64,000 nucleotides of DNA from Tetradesmus obliquus (GCA_030272155.1 CP126191.1:2502501-2566500), one strand, 5' to 3'. Counted from the first letter of the stretch, positions 1 to 13,644 are shown. Program-made: numbers and translations. The notes: generated from the sequence alone by a model not told the origin.

Positions 1-1380
1 GCCTGCAGCTGGTGGGCATGCCACACGGCGAAGGCAGGCAGCCCCTTAGACGCTTTCGAGTTCACACCCATTTTAAAAATGATAAATAATTAGTGCATTC
101 ACAACTAGGCTGTGTGCCTGCCCCTGCGTGCTCGTGGCAGCTGTGACTCGTCGATCTGCCGTTGGCTGTAAGTGCTCATCGTCCGCCCATGCAAACCTAA
201 CAAACGAGACGAATACTGCTGAACTCTGATGTGGATGCGACAAGGGAACGCGAAACGGCTTGTGCCATGGTAGGGTGCACCAGCAGTCCAAGGTTGAATG
301 CAATACCCTTGCCCTCACACTGTGAGGTACATACCAGCGGCACTAAAGCTGCGCCAGCAACCCTGGGAACCGCATCACAACCAGCGACGTTGCAACTTGT
401 GCCGAAAATATGCGCGGTATGTTCATGGAGTCTGTGCAATGCCTGTGGTACTACCCCTCATTCCTCTCCCTCTACCCTGGAATGACGACAAGGTTTGTGC
501 TTGTTCAATTCGCAGAAGCAGCGGGCAGGCCTCGTGTCTGCCACTGCAATCCACTCTTGACCCCTGCTTGCGATGCACACCGTCACAGCGCAATTGCACG
601 GTGCAATGCACACTGGCAGCCGCTGCCAGTACTAGTGTTCGGACACTGCCGCACATGTGCAAGCAAGAACTTTACCAGGCTATTTAAAAGGTTGCCATCA
701 ACAAGCATGATGCATGTTTGAGAACCTGTATACGCACGTGCGTACGTGCACAACCATCTATTGGTTGCTTGCAAGTCCGGTGGAACTCCTGTACGCTACC
801 GCAGCAGTGACTGCGGAGCAGCAGTACCACTGACATCAGATGGGGACGCTGATACTACATCCGAGACCTTTGCCAAAATCACTGTGCATTACTGATCATC
901 CTAGATCTGGAAGGTTGACCCTTACGTATCGTTTCGCCCTCCGCTGCATGCTCTGCACAATTGGGGTGCAAGACCAGGAGCAGCTGCTGATCCAGCACAG
1001 CTCCCAGCGGACGAGCAAATACAATATTGGTTCCATATACACACAGATGGTAAAAACACTGCTGATCCTTAGTGCACCGATTGCAAGGCGGTACGTGACA
1101 GGATTAGAAGTGACAGGTGTTGTCCACACGAGGTCCCCACACACGTGGAGCATTTTAAGAGGCAATACAAGCTCTTCATTACAAGTTTCTGCTGTTATCT
1201 TCGGCGCCTGATACGCACGCCACCCTTACCGCCCACTTATCTGCTGTTTTACTGTTTCCCCCAACCCCCATCTTTCTGTGGCTCGCAGCCTCAGTTCGAC
1301 AACTAATATAACTTCGATGGAGTAGGCTGCAGCCATAGCATGTAGGCAGGGCCCAGCAGGGGCCGCAGAGCGCTTGGAGG
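1..1380. other. Upstream gene-free stretch
   Basis: No gene is supported here. The open frames are short, overlap each other on both strands and show no recognisable motif; the longest with an ATG (840-1211, +, 123 codons) matches nothing I know. The last 100-200 bases before 1381 probably hold the promoter and 5' UTR of the TPR gene, but no TATA box or other core element stands out. Confidence 0.5.
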
Positions 1381-4300
1381 ATGGCCGAGAGCTCTTTTGG
1401 CCAGCTGCAGCGCAGGCTATCACTGAAGAATGGACCGGGAGCGCTGATTAGTCCTCCAGCAATATTGGTGCAACATGAGGACGACGACCTTGATCGGCTG
1501 GCCAAGCCCATACTCACCAGGAGGAAGGACTTCATTGACAAGGAGGAGGAGGCCCGTAAGAGCCCCAACAGGGTGCTATACTTCCGCAGGAATGCCGATT
1601 ACGACCGCCTGATTGAAGTCTGCAGCCGGAAGTTGGCAGAAAACCCCCGCAATGTGCGGGCGCTGCTCATCAGGGCCTCCTCAACCCTCAAGAAGGGTAA
1701 GTGTTGCTGGCTATCCAGCGTTTGACTCTGCAAAGCAAGCTGCAGCTGAATGTACTGTAATCAGCACTGGAAATACAGCCAAGATACACTGCTTGACAAC
1801 GCAGCGGCATGCACAACAGCACACCTAGACCCCACCCCCGACTGGCAGCATCCAGTCGCTAAGACCATCTTTCAACAGACAGCGAAACCGTCACAACAAC
1901 AGCAGCCGCGCGTACAACTCTGTTCAATAGCATGACTGCGGTCCGCATGGCATGGTTGCAGCCTGTTTGGTCTGCTGCTGCCAGCTCCACTCCTACGGCA
2001 GCTCTGATCCACCGACCTTCAGTAAGATTTGAACGCCCTGCAGTGCGTGCCAACATTGCTTTTGGCTGAACCCTTTCTCTGTTGGTACATGTGCAACTGC
2101 AGGCGCGCTAGAGGCCTCGCTAGCAGACTACAATGCAGTCCTGCAGCTGGAGCCGCGCAATGTTGATGCGTTGTACTACAGGGGCACAGTGTCTGAGAAG
2201 CTCGGCAAGCTGGATGAGGCCATAGCAGACTTCACAGCAGTGCTTACACTTGACCCCAACCACATCAAGGCATCCTATGCGCGCGGCGCTTGCAGGAACT
2301 TGAAGGGGGACTTTGCCTCAGCCATAGGTGCGGTTGCGCGGGGAGCAGCGGCTGCAGCAACAGCAGCAGCAGTTGTAGCTTATGCCAGCAGCAGTTGGTG
2401 ATTGGGTTCACAAGCTCTTATCTCTGTCTGAAGCGGGAGCAAACCAGCGCAGCTAGGCAGCAGCGGCTGGCTGTGGCAGAAAATATGTACAGTGGGCAAC
2501 TGATGCACTAGCTGCTGTAACAACAGCAGGGCACAAGCGCAGCTTCATGTCGAAGCGCTGGTTGTTCGGGCTGCAGGCTGCATTCGCATGACGAGCAATA
2601 GCACCTCGTACGCTGGGTGCTGGCTCAGCAACAGCTTTCCATTCTATCTTACTTTGCATGCTGGTGAATATACACCACATCAGAATGCACGGCAGCGAAC
2701 GAAACGACAAGACACCTTGGCATCCCTGCATGTTGCCTTGCAGATGATTACACCTATGCGCTGGAGCGGGACAGGAAGCCAGCCAAGAGTGGCAGGAGCA
2801 GGGGCAGCAAGGGCACCAGCTTGCGGGAAGGCCTGCTGTCGCGCTCCACGCTGCACACCGGCAACTCTGATGCAGCCAGCGGCGGCTACAGCGGGCTCAA
2901 CTCCATCAATCTGTCCAACTGCACCTCTCTCACCAGCAGCGAGATGGCGTCGCTGCACCTGCACAGCGAAAATGATGGTGAGCGGCCAGCGGGTGGCCGG
3001 CAGACAGCAGTGTTGCTGCAGGTTGATGACAGCTCCAGCATGCCAGAACAGCACAATGCCTCAAGATGAGTATGCGCCCCATGCATTGGAGTGTTCTCTG
3101 GGCATTTGCAAGTTTTCTGCATGGTGGACTGTGCTGTGCTCGTTGCAGCTGCGGCTCAATGCCTGCCATTGTTGGTGCTGCTTGCAGACTACCTCAAGTC
3201 CAGCTCAAACAGCCCCACTTGTGCCTCGCCAGTGCACCAAAGCAGCTTCCGGCTGTTTGACCCGCAGCGAGGCAGCACAGGCGCAGGCTCAGCGGCAGCC
3301 TCAGCATGCAGCTACAACAACAGCAGCGCGGGCAATGGCTCAAATGCAGGCATCCAGGGCAATGCAGTGACGCCTCCATCGCTGTCAGCGCCCACTTCAG
3401 CGCGCGGCATGAGCAATGGCGACGGCTCGTACAGTGGCGGGGGCGGCAGCAGCCAGCGTCAGCAGCAGCAGCAACAGCAGAAAGCGCGGCAGCCCTCTTT
3501 GGAGGGCTCCCCTGCTGGCCGCGAGGGCAGCGGCACCGGGCCACTGGAATACGGCTCACCGCCTCTGGTGTCACGCAGCGGGTCCTGGTCAACCCTGAAC
3601 CCACAGCAGCAGCAGCAACAGCAGCAGCAGCACGGCGGTGTCGCCGGTAGCGTCGCATCCATACTGTCGCGGCCTCCAAGCGCGCTGGCTGGGCAGCCGC
3701 CTGCCGCAGCCGGCAGCGGCGGCAGCGCCAGCAGCGGCAGTGGCAGCAGTAGTAACCTAGAAGCAGACCCCGCGAAACGCTCAAAGCTGGCAGATTACTA
3801 CCATGCACGTGGTTATGCTGCGCGCAAGCAGGGCAACTTCAAGGGGGCGGTGGAGGAGTACACTCGTGCTCTTGCGCTGAGCCCAACACACTTCAAGGCG
3901 CTGTTCAACCGGGGCTTCTCGTATGACAAGGTGCGGCCAGCAGCCGGCTGGCTGCAAGCATGCATGTCAGTGCCGCTCTGCATCTGGCTGGTGGTTGCTG
4001 CTGCTGTACAAGGCTCCCACATGCCTATCAACACATTCGCTTGGCATCCAAAAACCTGGTGTTGGCTGATGGCTAAGCGCATACTCCACAAACTACGTGT
4101 TGATTGCACCTGCCTCTGTACCTGCCTGCCATGTTATGTAACATGCTGTGTCTGGTGTATGCTGCTGGCTGCAGCTGGGCCAGTACGACAAGGCCATTGT
4201 GGACTACACGCGCGCCCTGGAGGTGGACCCCGCCAACAGCTTTGCCTACTACAACAGGGGCATCACCAAGGACCGCATGGGCGACTTTGAGGGCGCCGTG

Positions 4301-6260
4301 GCAGACTTCTCGTCAGCCATCGCGCTGGACCCCAAGAACGCCGACTTCTACCACAACCGGGGCTTCTCGCTGCGCAAGCAGGTGCGCAGCTGGCTCAGCG
4401 GTGGTCATGATGCCCGTATTGGGAGTGGCAGTGGCGCTAGCAGCTGGTGCTGCTGGGGATGGGAGGGTAGCAAGACGATCTGCTGGTGCCTGGGCAGGTG
4501 CTCCTTGCTTTGTCATGCACACCATTTGTGCCTCGCCTCACACCTGGCCGCCATGCTCTGTGTTCTTGCAGGGCTGCTTCAAGGCTGCTATTGAGGACTA
4601 CACGCAGGCCATCGGCCTCAACCCGCGCCACTGCCGCGCCTACTACAACCGCGCCTTCAGCCACGACAGGCTGGGCCAGTACGAGGAGGCGGTTGCGGAC
4701 TACAGCCGCGCGCTGCGGATAGAGCCCGCCAACGCGACAGCGCTGCACAACAGGGGCAGCTTGTTTGAGCGGGTGGGCAGGTGCGTGGCGCTGGCTGCTG
4801 GCTGCTGGCTGCTACCCTCCCGCTCACCGCGAGTGTGCCAGTACTCAGGCGCAGCTGCTGTGTGCTGTGTGTGTGTGTGGTGTGATGCGAGTACTCTTTC
4901 CTCTGCCGCTAGTGCTGCTGCCACTTCACACCTGCTGCTGCTGCTGCTGCTGCTGTGTTGCTGCGCTTGCGCAAGCAGGCTGCAGGAGGCGCTGCAGGAC
5001 TTCAGCGCAGCCATTGCCACCGACCCCTCAGCAGCACTCAGCTTCAACAGCAGGGCGCTGCTGCTGGAGCGGCTGGGCCAGCCAGAGGCGGCGCTGTCAG
5101 ACCACGACGCAGCAGTAGCGCTGGATCCTGAGGATGCGGGCTACGTGAAGGCGCGGGGGCTGTGCCACAGGACCCTGGGGCAGTATGAGGCAGCAGCGCA
5201 GGACTTCACCAGGTGGGTAGGGCTGGTTGCAGGAGCAGCACTTGTTGCCAGCGGGCAGTGGTAGATGCGCCTGGCTGCAGCTGTGGATATGGGGTAGCTG
5301 GCAGTGCTGCAAAGCGTGGTGCTGAACGCGCCGCACTGTGTACTTTGTAAGCTGAAGAGGCTGCTTGCCGCGTTGACTATGCTGACCTAGCGCTTGCTGC
5401 CCTGCTTGGACTGGGTGCGCATTGTTGTATGGCCAGGCTGATCGAGCTGCTGCCTGACGACCCCAGCGGCTACAGCAACAGGAGCTACGCATTTAGGAAG
5501 CTGGGCGACTACGAGGCAGCAGTGGAGGACTACACCACAGCGCTGGCGCTCACCGGCAGCGGCAGCACGCGCCTGCACAACAACAGGTGCGGGCCGCATG
5601 CTGCATGTACGGCATGCACAGGGGTGCCACCCAACCGTCCAAACAGCTGCCCGCCTATGTGTCTGCTGCCTGCAAGTGCCGGCACCCAGCATCTGCTTGG
5701 TCACTCGTTTTCTCTCCCCTCTGCTTGCGCTGCTGTTAATGATTCATATTGTACTTCTGCCATGCAGAGCGTACTGTCTGGCCAAACTGGGCCGCTACCA
5801 GGAAGCCATTGCTGACTACGATGCTGTTGTGGCGCTGGACCCCAATAATGTGCACGCCTTCCACAACCGCGGCATCAGCTACGACAAGCTGGGGCATTTT
5901 GAGGCTGCTATTGAGGACTTCAACCGCGTGCTGCAGCTGGAGCCCAACAACAGCGTGGCGTTTTTCAACCGCGGCAGCACCTACGACAGCCTGGGCATGC
6001 ATGATGCGGCTATTGCGGACTTTGGGCGGGCGCTGGAGCTGGACCCAGGCACGCAGCAGCAGCAGCACCACGGCAGCGGGTGCGGCAGCGGCAGCGGCAG
6101 CCCGGGCCCGGACCTTGTGGCAGCTGCAGGGTGGCAGCAGCACTCGCCGCAGATGCACCTGCAGCAGCAAGGGAGCCCTGCAGCACGCAGCAGCAGGTCT
6201 GGCGGCAGCAGCCTGTCGCTGGGGCAGCAGCAGCAGCACTGCTATGCGCGGCATATGTAG
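1381..6260 (+). CDS. TPR repeat protein, 936 aa, 9 exons
   Basis: Exons: 1381-1696, 2103-2327, 2744-2977, 3188-3930, 4175-4381, 4572-4780, 4979-5212, 5437-5586, 5768-6260; all phases close and the stop is TAG at 6258. An N-terminal block of three to four TPRs lies at about residues 70-195. A low-complexity Ser/Gly/Gln-rich linker follows at about 196-455, with two poly-Q runs. Then come twelve nearly perfect TPRs at about 458-866, with the usual NRG, LG.YEEA..DY and LDP signatures, and a Q/G/S-rich tail. TPR solenoids bind other proteins and are not enzymes. The NRG-type spacing resembles large TPR proteins such as TTC6 and prokaryotic-style TPR arrays, but the partner and compartment cannot be read from sequence. 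No signal peptide or membrane segment is visible. Exon borders in the second block tend to fall between helices, so the array probably grew by exon-sized steps. The start is the first ATG of a long open exon; an upstream non-coding exon is possible. Confidence 0.9.
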
Positions 6261-8279
6261 TGTGCGGCAGTGCTGTGACACCTCTCAGCAGCATGCGCTG
6301 CGTCTGTTCTTGATACAGCAGGAGCTGACTGCCTCCAGCAGATGCAGCTGCTGCAGACAGCATTAATGCAGATGGGTAAAATTCATAACGGGGAACTTGC
6401 CAGCGCAAGAACTGTGAGCTGTGATGGTGATTGTGATTGTGACAAAAATCAGTGTGTACATTGTGAAGGCTTGCGGCATTCCCAAGGTGCTGCACGTTAA
6501 CACAGCACACAATTGAGAGTGTTGGTGTCTGCAACTTTTTATAGCATTTTTAGGAAGCAGGAGACACGATGAGTTATGAGTAGCTAGATTGGGTGACTCC
6601 AACAGTATTGCAGCATGCTGTAGCAACTTGTTGCCGTTATGCAGGGCAGCTTGCACAGCATGCTGTTATGTGCGTTTGCGGCATGCACGCCACCTGCTGA
6701 CTGAGCAGTGTAGGGTGCAAGCACAGCACACTTGGTTCTGCACAACTCTAGTCTGTGTGTACCAAAGTGCCTTTACTGGTTAACTGTAGTATGTGGGTCG
6801 CATCTAGATAGTTCGTGCCAGGTTGCTTAGATATAGTAGGGGTTTGGGGTGTTGCTGCTTGCACAGTGTCACTGGCACGTGTCGGCATGTGGTGTGAACA
6901 GCCGTTAGCTCTCCTTGCAACAGTGCTGGCTGTTGTCGTGGTACGTGCTTACTGGCTGTTGCTGAGCAGCAGGGCAACGCGGCTGCCTATTTTGGGAACG
7001 CGCTGTCAACGTGCTACATAATAACGGTGCTTTACCAGCGGGCAATAGCTGGAGGGCAGTTAGGCTGTGACTGTATGCAGCCTTCTCTGTGTGTTTGTAT
7101 GTATGTTTGTTTGCAGCTGCACATCTGCACCTGGGCTGCTGTGTTTTTTGTGTGCCTGTGCGACAGTGGTCGTGTTGTGTCACATTAGGACAGCACTGCC
7201 TGTGTACTGGAGATCCAGGCATTGCTGCCTAAGTGGAACATGGATTTGCTAATGAATTGCTTGTTGAGTCTGCTGTTTACCATCATGGCACCCTGGCAGC
7301 TACACATGCACCTGACATGCATGGCTGGCTAGGTGGTTACTAGTGACAAATCCGGCAGCCGCAGGCCGGCAAGTTGAACAGCGATGCTTGGACTTGGCAA
7401 AATGCTGAGCTTTTCAAAGTTCACTGTGAATACCGTTTTGCTGCCTCTTCACTGTGAACTTGTTGTGCAGATTGCACGTGTCCTGCTCAACCTCATGCAC
7501 AAGTAATGCATTCACTCATGCAGCAGCCAGTCCATGCTTGCACTTTGTTACTGTTTGATCACAGCCAGGATCATGTTGATGGCTTGGCTTTTCATGGAGC
7601 AAAGAACTTGCGGTACAACGTGGCCAACTGCTCACTGCAACAAAGCAATGTCACAGTGCCTTCTCTTGAATAAGAGAGCTGTTACTGGATTGTGTTTCAG
7701 AGGTGGAGGAAGGATGCCAGCCAGAAGCCATACTGCTGCCATGTCATCATGCTGACAATGCCATGTGTTGTGCAGCAGCATGCCAGCAAATCTAGACGTT
7801 GACCTTATGTGCAGCAGCCAGCACACCAGCGTGAAAGGGTGTTGCTAGAACTTATTTGTCCATGCAGCGGTGCAAGATGGCAGCCCCACACCAGAAAAGC
7901 ACCCAATGGATGGCCGTTTGCGCAGTGGGAGTTCCTTGCTGAAGTTGCTGAGACCTGGGTGATTGCACCCTGCGTCAAGGTGTAATGAGCAGCAACAGCG
8001 GGACAGCATTCAACCAGCAAGCTTTCTTGTAGACCATTCAACCAGCTGATATTCTACTCCAACAAGCTGGGTGTGCAACCTCGGCAGTTCACTTCCCTGC
8101 CCTTGCTGTCTTGACATTCCGTCAGTCGAGCTAATTGCAGCAGTTATTCTTATGATCTACTGTTAACATGACTTACCACAGCTGTCTAGCTAGCCCTGCA
8201 GCTGGGGGTGGCTGAACAGCTGCTTCGGAGCCAGCAACGCACCCTTGCCACGCTCACACCGACAGCGCTGGCTTTGAAG
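6261..8279. other. Gene-free stretch between TPR and kinase genes
   Basis: This should hold the 3' UTR of the TPR gene and the promoter and 5' UTR of the kinase gene. Only short unconvincing open frames are present on either strand. An open frame runs in from about 8208 in the kinase frame but has no ATG before 8280. No clear polyadenylation or TATA signal was found. Confidence 0.5.
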
Positions 8280-11254
8280 ATGCAAAACAGCGAAGGAGAT
8301 GTCAATGGAGGTGCAGTAGTGGTAGAAAAACCAGTGCGGTGGAGCAAAGATAGGTTAGCCAAGCTAGAAGACTTGGAACTGGCACTGGATGCAGCCGTGC
8401 ATGTCAACCGCTACCTTAACAAGGAGATAGAGGCGGTGGTGCAGCAGCTACAACGTGCAGAGCAGGAGAGGCATGCCTGGCAAGAGCATGCACGGCGCCT
8501 GGCAAGGCAGCTGGCCAAGTACAAGCGTGCTGCTGCAGGTGTGGGATCTTCTGCCAAACCTCCTTGGCATGAATTGTGCAGCAACAGCATGGCATAAGTG
8601 ATGCTGGATAACTGAATTGGTGCTGTAATCATTACAGACATGAGGCAGCGCAGCTGCACTTGCACTTTTGCCACCCCTACATCATGCAGGGACCCCAAGT
8701 TGGGGTGGTTGGGGCCCTCAGCAACCCTAGTACAGATGGGGGCAGCCATTGCTGACGTGCTGCGCGTCTTACTGCACCTGCCTGCTCCTTCACCGAAAAT
8801 ACAGGCAATCAACAACAGCAGCAGCAGCAGCAGCAAAGGCACACTGTTGAAGAAGCAGACGATCCCCAGCTGCAGCAGTTGGCAGATGAACTAGCGCAAC
8901 TCCCACACAGCAACGGCAGCCAGGACGCAGCAGCAGCAGCTGATGCCGACCTGCAGCAGCAGCAGCAGCAGCAGCAAGCGCTGGTGTCGCCTGGGGCTTT
9001 CCCCTGGGAGGACATGTTAGACAGCATCAACACCTTGGTGCACAAAGGCAGGGAGGCGGGCTGGCTGGCAGCACCTTCAGAGGTGAGCAGCAGCTGCAGT
9101 TGTTGGTATCTGAGATATCTTTGCAGGAATGGATTCTGCAAGGCTGCTGCCTTAACTACTGTGACTTCAGGTGTGTGGCTGCAGGCATGCTGTGGTGTCA
9201 ACAAGCTGATCGTTGTAGGCAGCTTGCAGGACACCTTTGAGTGCTGCTGCTTACCATGTGCCGGTCTGGGTGCTTAGTTGGCAACACCAGGCCAGTCTGG
9301 CCTGCTGCAGTGCTGCTCACACAACTACTAAGGCCTGCTGATCACAAAGCGTGCATGCAGCTGCATGTTCAACATGGCAAGCAGAATAGCGCTCTGTGTC
9401 ACACACTACAGCATGGCAGCAGCAGGCATGGCGGCCGGACAGCCATACAGGGACTTGTCAGTCAGCACGCCTCACAAAATGCCCCAATCAACAGGTGCTG
9501 CTGTCTATTGTTACATCCATTTCTGCCGTATCATAGGTCAAGATGGGCAACGTGTTAGGCCAGGGCGCGTTTGGCACAACGTACATGGCGCACTGGCGGG
9601 GGGCGCAGGTGAGATACACAGGAGCAGCGCTGCCGCTGATGCTTCAGAATGCAGACTCCTAGGCTTACTGTGCTGGGCAGACACATATGTGTCCACACAT
9701 ATCGTCTGACATCAGCTCGCTTTCAGCATTTCAGTGCCTTGACAAACATTGTTTGACCAGAAATCCAGACTGGCGGCATCGCTCTATGTGTTAATGCCCC
9801 TGATTGCGCTCGCCAAACCCCACATGTGCTTCAAAGCAGTTGCGCTAGTGCCAGTGCTCCAGCATCTCCTGCAAGCAGCAGTTCACGCCTGCAGCTGTCT
9901 GCAGCCGTGCTGCACTGTTTGTCTTCAGCTGTTTCTGCCTCTGCTGCGCCTCTGCTGCGCCTCAACCCCTAAACTTCACATGCAACTAACACTGCGTGCA
10001 CTCTCTCTTTGGCGCAGGTTGCTGTCAAGTGTGTGACAGTTCGCAGTGAAGCTGAGCTGCTCAACTTCCTGCGGGAGGTGGAGTGCCTGGCAGCGCTGAG
10101 GCACCCCAACGTGGTGCCCTTCCTGGGCGCTGTCCTGCAAGTAGGTGCCAGCAGCAGCAGGGCAGCCGGTATACGACGGCACATGCAGCAGCTGCTTGCT
10201 CTTCAGTCGCACTGGGTGCTGGGAGGCGTTTGCGCGTTGGATGGCGGGAAGCGCAGCGTGCACTGCCGCTGATGTGTCTGTAGCGCGGCAGGAGCAGCAG
10301 CAGCAGCTGCGGCAAGTCCTGAAGTGGACTGCGCCGCTGGTTGCCAGCATCCTTCTGGTTTGTGCCTATTTGATGCCATTGGTTTGCATCCTCTGCCGTC
10401 CTGCTACTGTTCGTTGCTCCACCGACACGCTGCGGTTGCCTTTGTTGCCACACTTTTGGCTGCTTGCAGGACCAGGGCAGGTGCTGGCTGATCAGCGAGT
10501 TCATGCCAGGAGGCACGCTGGCGCAGTGGCTGCATGGCGACAAGGGGCCCCTGGGGCCCAACAAGCCGCTGCTGCAGCGCGCGCAGCGAGCTCTAGATGT
10601 GAGTGCGCACTGTGTGTTGTGATTGCGCATGCGCTGGTTGAAGCTTGTTGTTCACAAACAGAAGTTGCTTGCTCGATATTGCACAAGCAGTGAAGATGCG
10701 TTGTGCAGCACAGCGGTCATGTGTTGTTTGGTTAGGCGGAGCAAACCAATTCATTCCACCTTGAGTGAGGTGTCATACCATGTAGATACACAGCCCGCGT
10801 GCATGCTTACGTGTGTGCACGTGTTATTGCTGCTGCGGCTGCCGGCAGGTCTGCCGCGCGCTGGCTGCGCTGGAGGCTTGCGCGCCGCCGCTGCTGCACC
10901 GCGATGTGAAGCCCAGCAACGTGTTCATGGATGGCAGCGGCACTGCACGCCTCGGGGACTTTGGCCTTGCAAGGCCCATGCCTACCAGCAGAGCCACACT
11001 GACTGGAGAGACCGGCACATACCTCTACATGTCGCCAGAGATGGTCCGGTGAGCGCCTCGCTGGCTGCGAGGTGGCTCCTGCTGAGTTGCTGGTGTGCCG
11101 CTATGGTGGATATTGCGTGCTTCGCTTTTGCTGGTCACTTTCTTCCGCCCGCCCGTCTCCGCTTCCTGCTTGCCACTACTTCCTGCAAGCACGAGGTGTG
11201 CGTGTGCATGGCTGGACTGTTGCGGCTGATCATTTTGCTGATGTCAGTCTCCCC

Positions 11255-11293
<39 letters not shown>

Positions 11294-12393
11294 CTGCTTT
11301 CTTCTACTTCCTGCAGGCACGAGGTGTACGACAGCAAGACTGACGTGTGGAGCTTTGGCGTGCTGCTGGCTGAGCTGCTGACGGGGCACATCCCGTACCA
11401 GCACACCTTCATGACGCCGGTGCAGGTGCGCCGCTGCAGCGCAGGGCATGCAGCTAGTGTGTTTGTATGTCAGGGCGTTTGGCTGCCAGAGCACTTTGGT
11501 GTGCTGCTGCAGCGCAGCCCAGGGCATGCAGCGCCCTGCATGTAGCGCAGTGCAGGGCATGCAGCTAGTGTGTTTGGTCAAGTGTGAGGGTGTTGGGCTG
11601 CCAGAGCACTTTGCGAGATGGGCGTATGGCCACAGCGCAAGTGTGTGCGAGCCGTGGCATGCAGTGCGAGGCATGGCCTGGCTGTAGTGCCAGGCGCTGC
11701 CGTGCTGAGCTGCATGCACTCAGGCCTTGCTGCCCAGGTCATCAGCCCTTTAGCCATGCTCCAATCGCTTGTCTTCCGCTGACATGCTCAGCTGGTGTCG
11801 TGGGTTTTCGTGATTCTCTCTGTCTGTGTGCTGCTGCTGCTGCTGCGTCTGCTGCTGCTGCGTCTGCTGCCAGATCGCCATGGGTGTGGCTGACGAGAAG
11901 CTGCAGCCGCTGCTGCCGGGGCAGCTGCCCACGGAGCTGCTGGTGCTGTGCCACGCATGCTGCGACTTCGACCCAGACATGCGGCCGGGCTTCGCCACAC
12001 TGGTGGAGGAGCTGGAGGGGGCAGTGGCCACGCTGCAGGTGCGCTTTCAAAGTGTGCGGCGGTTGCTGGGTTCATGTTCGTCTGAACCTCTGTCGCAGGG
12101 TGGATGCCGTACATCAGGTCTACATCTGCTGTGAAATGGGGACAATCTTGTGGATGTAAAGCCAAAGCAATAACGCGATCGGTCCCAGCTGGTTGGTTGT
12201 GGCGAGCCGTGATCAACCTGGTAAGAGTTCACAGCACGCTGGTGTGTGTTGTTGCGCTGACTTCTGTGCTGGCTGCTGCTGCCTGCAGAAGGATGCGGAG
12301 GCCGCTGCTGCTGGCGGGCTGTTTGGGCGGCTGCGGGGCAACAGGAGCATACCCAGCAGCTGGGCGAGTGTGTTGGGGCAAGTCGGCAGCTGA
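8280..12393 (+). CDS. Ser/Thr protein kinase, TKL-like, with N-terminal coiled coil, 479 aa
   Basis: Exons: 8280-8538, 8805-9082, 9537-9608, 10018-10140, 10470-10598, 10849-11048, 11317-11425, 11874-12038, 12289-12393 (stop TGA). Residues 20-85 form a charged, probably coiled-coil helix. Residues 88-150 hold two poly-Q runs. The kinase domain covers about 180-440. It has the glycine loop GQGAFGTTY (about 187-195), VAVK with the ATP-binding Lys207, a helix-C REVE, HRDVKPSN with catalytic Asp306, DFG at about 324-326, a YMSPEMV activation-segment end, DVWSFGVLL and a final RPGF. All catalytic residues are present, so an active enzyme that phosphorylates Ser/Thr is expected. The HRDVKPSN and GT-YMSPE patterns fit the TKL/Raf-like group common in green algae; a MAPKKK-type role is possible but unproven. 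A short basic tail follows. No membrane segment or signal peptide is seen, so it is probably cytosolic. Introns 6 and 7 contain local duplications. Confidence 0.93.
11177..11199 (+). repeat. Copy of a 3' splice site plus exon start inside kinase intron 6
   Basis: These 23 bases match the true acceptor and first bases of exon 7 (11307-11329) at all but one position. The change converts CTGCAG to CTGCAA at the splice site itself. It is a decayed duplicate of an exon edge 130 bases upstream of the used one. Confidence 0.7.
11436..11613 (+). repeat. Direct repeat in kinase intron 7
   Basis: Blocks at about 11436-11499 and 11550-11613 share GCAGGGCATGCAGCTAGTGT followed by a similar stretch ending in CTGCCAGAGCACTTTG. 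A third partial copy of the GCAGGGCATGCAG part lies between them. The unit is about 114 bases and has no coding sign. Confidence 0.7.
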
Positions 12394-13392
12394 CGGGGAG
12401 AGTGGAGCAGCAGGCGAAGAAGATTGCCGAAGAGTTTGAACAGTAGCACCCATGACAGCTTGCTAGCAACAGGCGTGGGAAGAGGTTGGGACATGTGTCC
12501 GTGTGTTATCTGAGTTGCTGCAGCATCAGCACAGCTCAGCTGCCAATATATACAGGCCGGCTGTGGAGTAGCTCCACGTGGTTCACAAGTGACCTGTGGG
12601 TCTGGTTTTGATGTGGCCGCTGGGGTGTTGCAGCCAGCGACCAATTGGATGTCTGGCCGTCTGGCAAGGCCCTGCAGTGACCTTGATTGAGATGCATGAG
12701 GCAGCGCGCAGCAGTTTAGCCAACTTGCCAGCTATTTGTGTGGAGCTCTGCATGCAGTAGCGCTTTGCGCTGCATACTTGTGTAAACTTGATGGATTGCA
12801 GTTGCGGTTGCTGCAGGATCGGCTGGGCTGTGTCTTGAGATAGCAGGCATTAGGCCATTGCAGATGGCACATTGGCCACCACAGATGCACTGCATTGATT
12901 TGATTTATCACATATGGTTCATTGAAGCAGTGATGTGAGCTATCAGCAGCCTGTTGTGTCAATGGCAGAGATGTTCGGACAAGGGATCCCACGGTTGTTC
13001 AAAGTGTTCAAGTAAATGAACAGCACATTTTCCTGCCTGTCACAGTCGCTGTGCCGTTGCTGCACAAACCTGAGTGAAAGGCACTACTTCCGAGCCCATA
13101 TAGTGGCATTGTTGTCCGGTTCTGTCAAGTTGCCGGCCTAGCCTGACAGGTGACCATGACATGGTGTGAACAGCACTGCCTTGTAACCAGACGATGACGC
13201 CTAACAGCTTGAACGGAACATGCAGCAACACTGGTTACACGTAATGTTAGCAGCATTATATGTTCTACGTAGCAGCGGCGTAGACTGTTTACGTGGGACG
13301 TTGGCAGTAGTATGCACTTTACGCACAACCGACCTCCTATAAGGGTCAGAGGAGCTGAAGGCGTTTGCACCACCTTGAACCAATAACATTTA
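12394..13392. other. Gene-free stretch between kinase and aldolase genes
   Basis: Presumed kinase 3' UTR and aldolase promoter/5' UTR. I see no open frame with recognisable content, no TATA box and no upstream exon that would add a plastid transit peptide to the aldolase. Confidence 0.5.
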
Positions 13393-13609
13393 ATGATAAT
13401 GCCCATCCCAGCAGATGATGCCAGCCTTGCGGAGGTCGCTGCAGCTCTGGCAGCACCAGGCAAGGGCCTGCTGGCATCTGATGAGAGTGTAGGCACAATT
13501 GGCAAAAGGCTGGAGAAAGCAGGGCTTGTGAATGACGAGGTGAGTGGCTTTGGGGTGTTTGGATCTCAGTGAGCACAAATGTGCATTGGCAGTCTGCTTC
13601 TGCTTCTGC

Positions 13610-13644
<35 letters not shown>

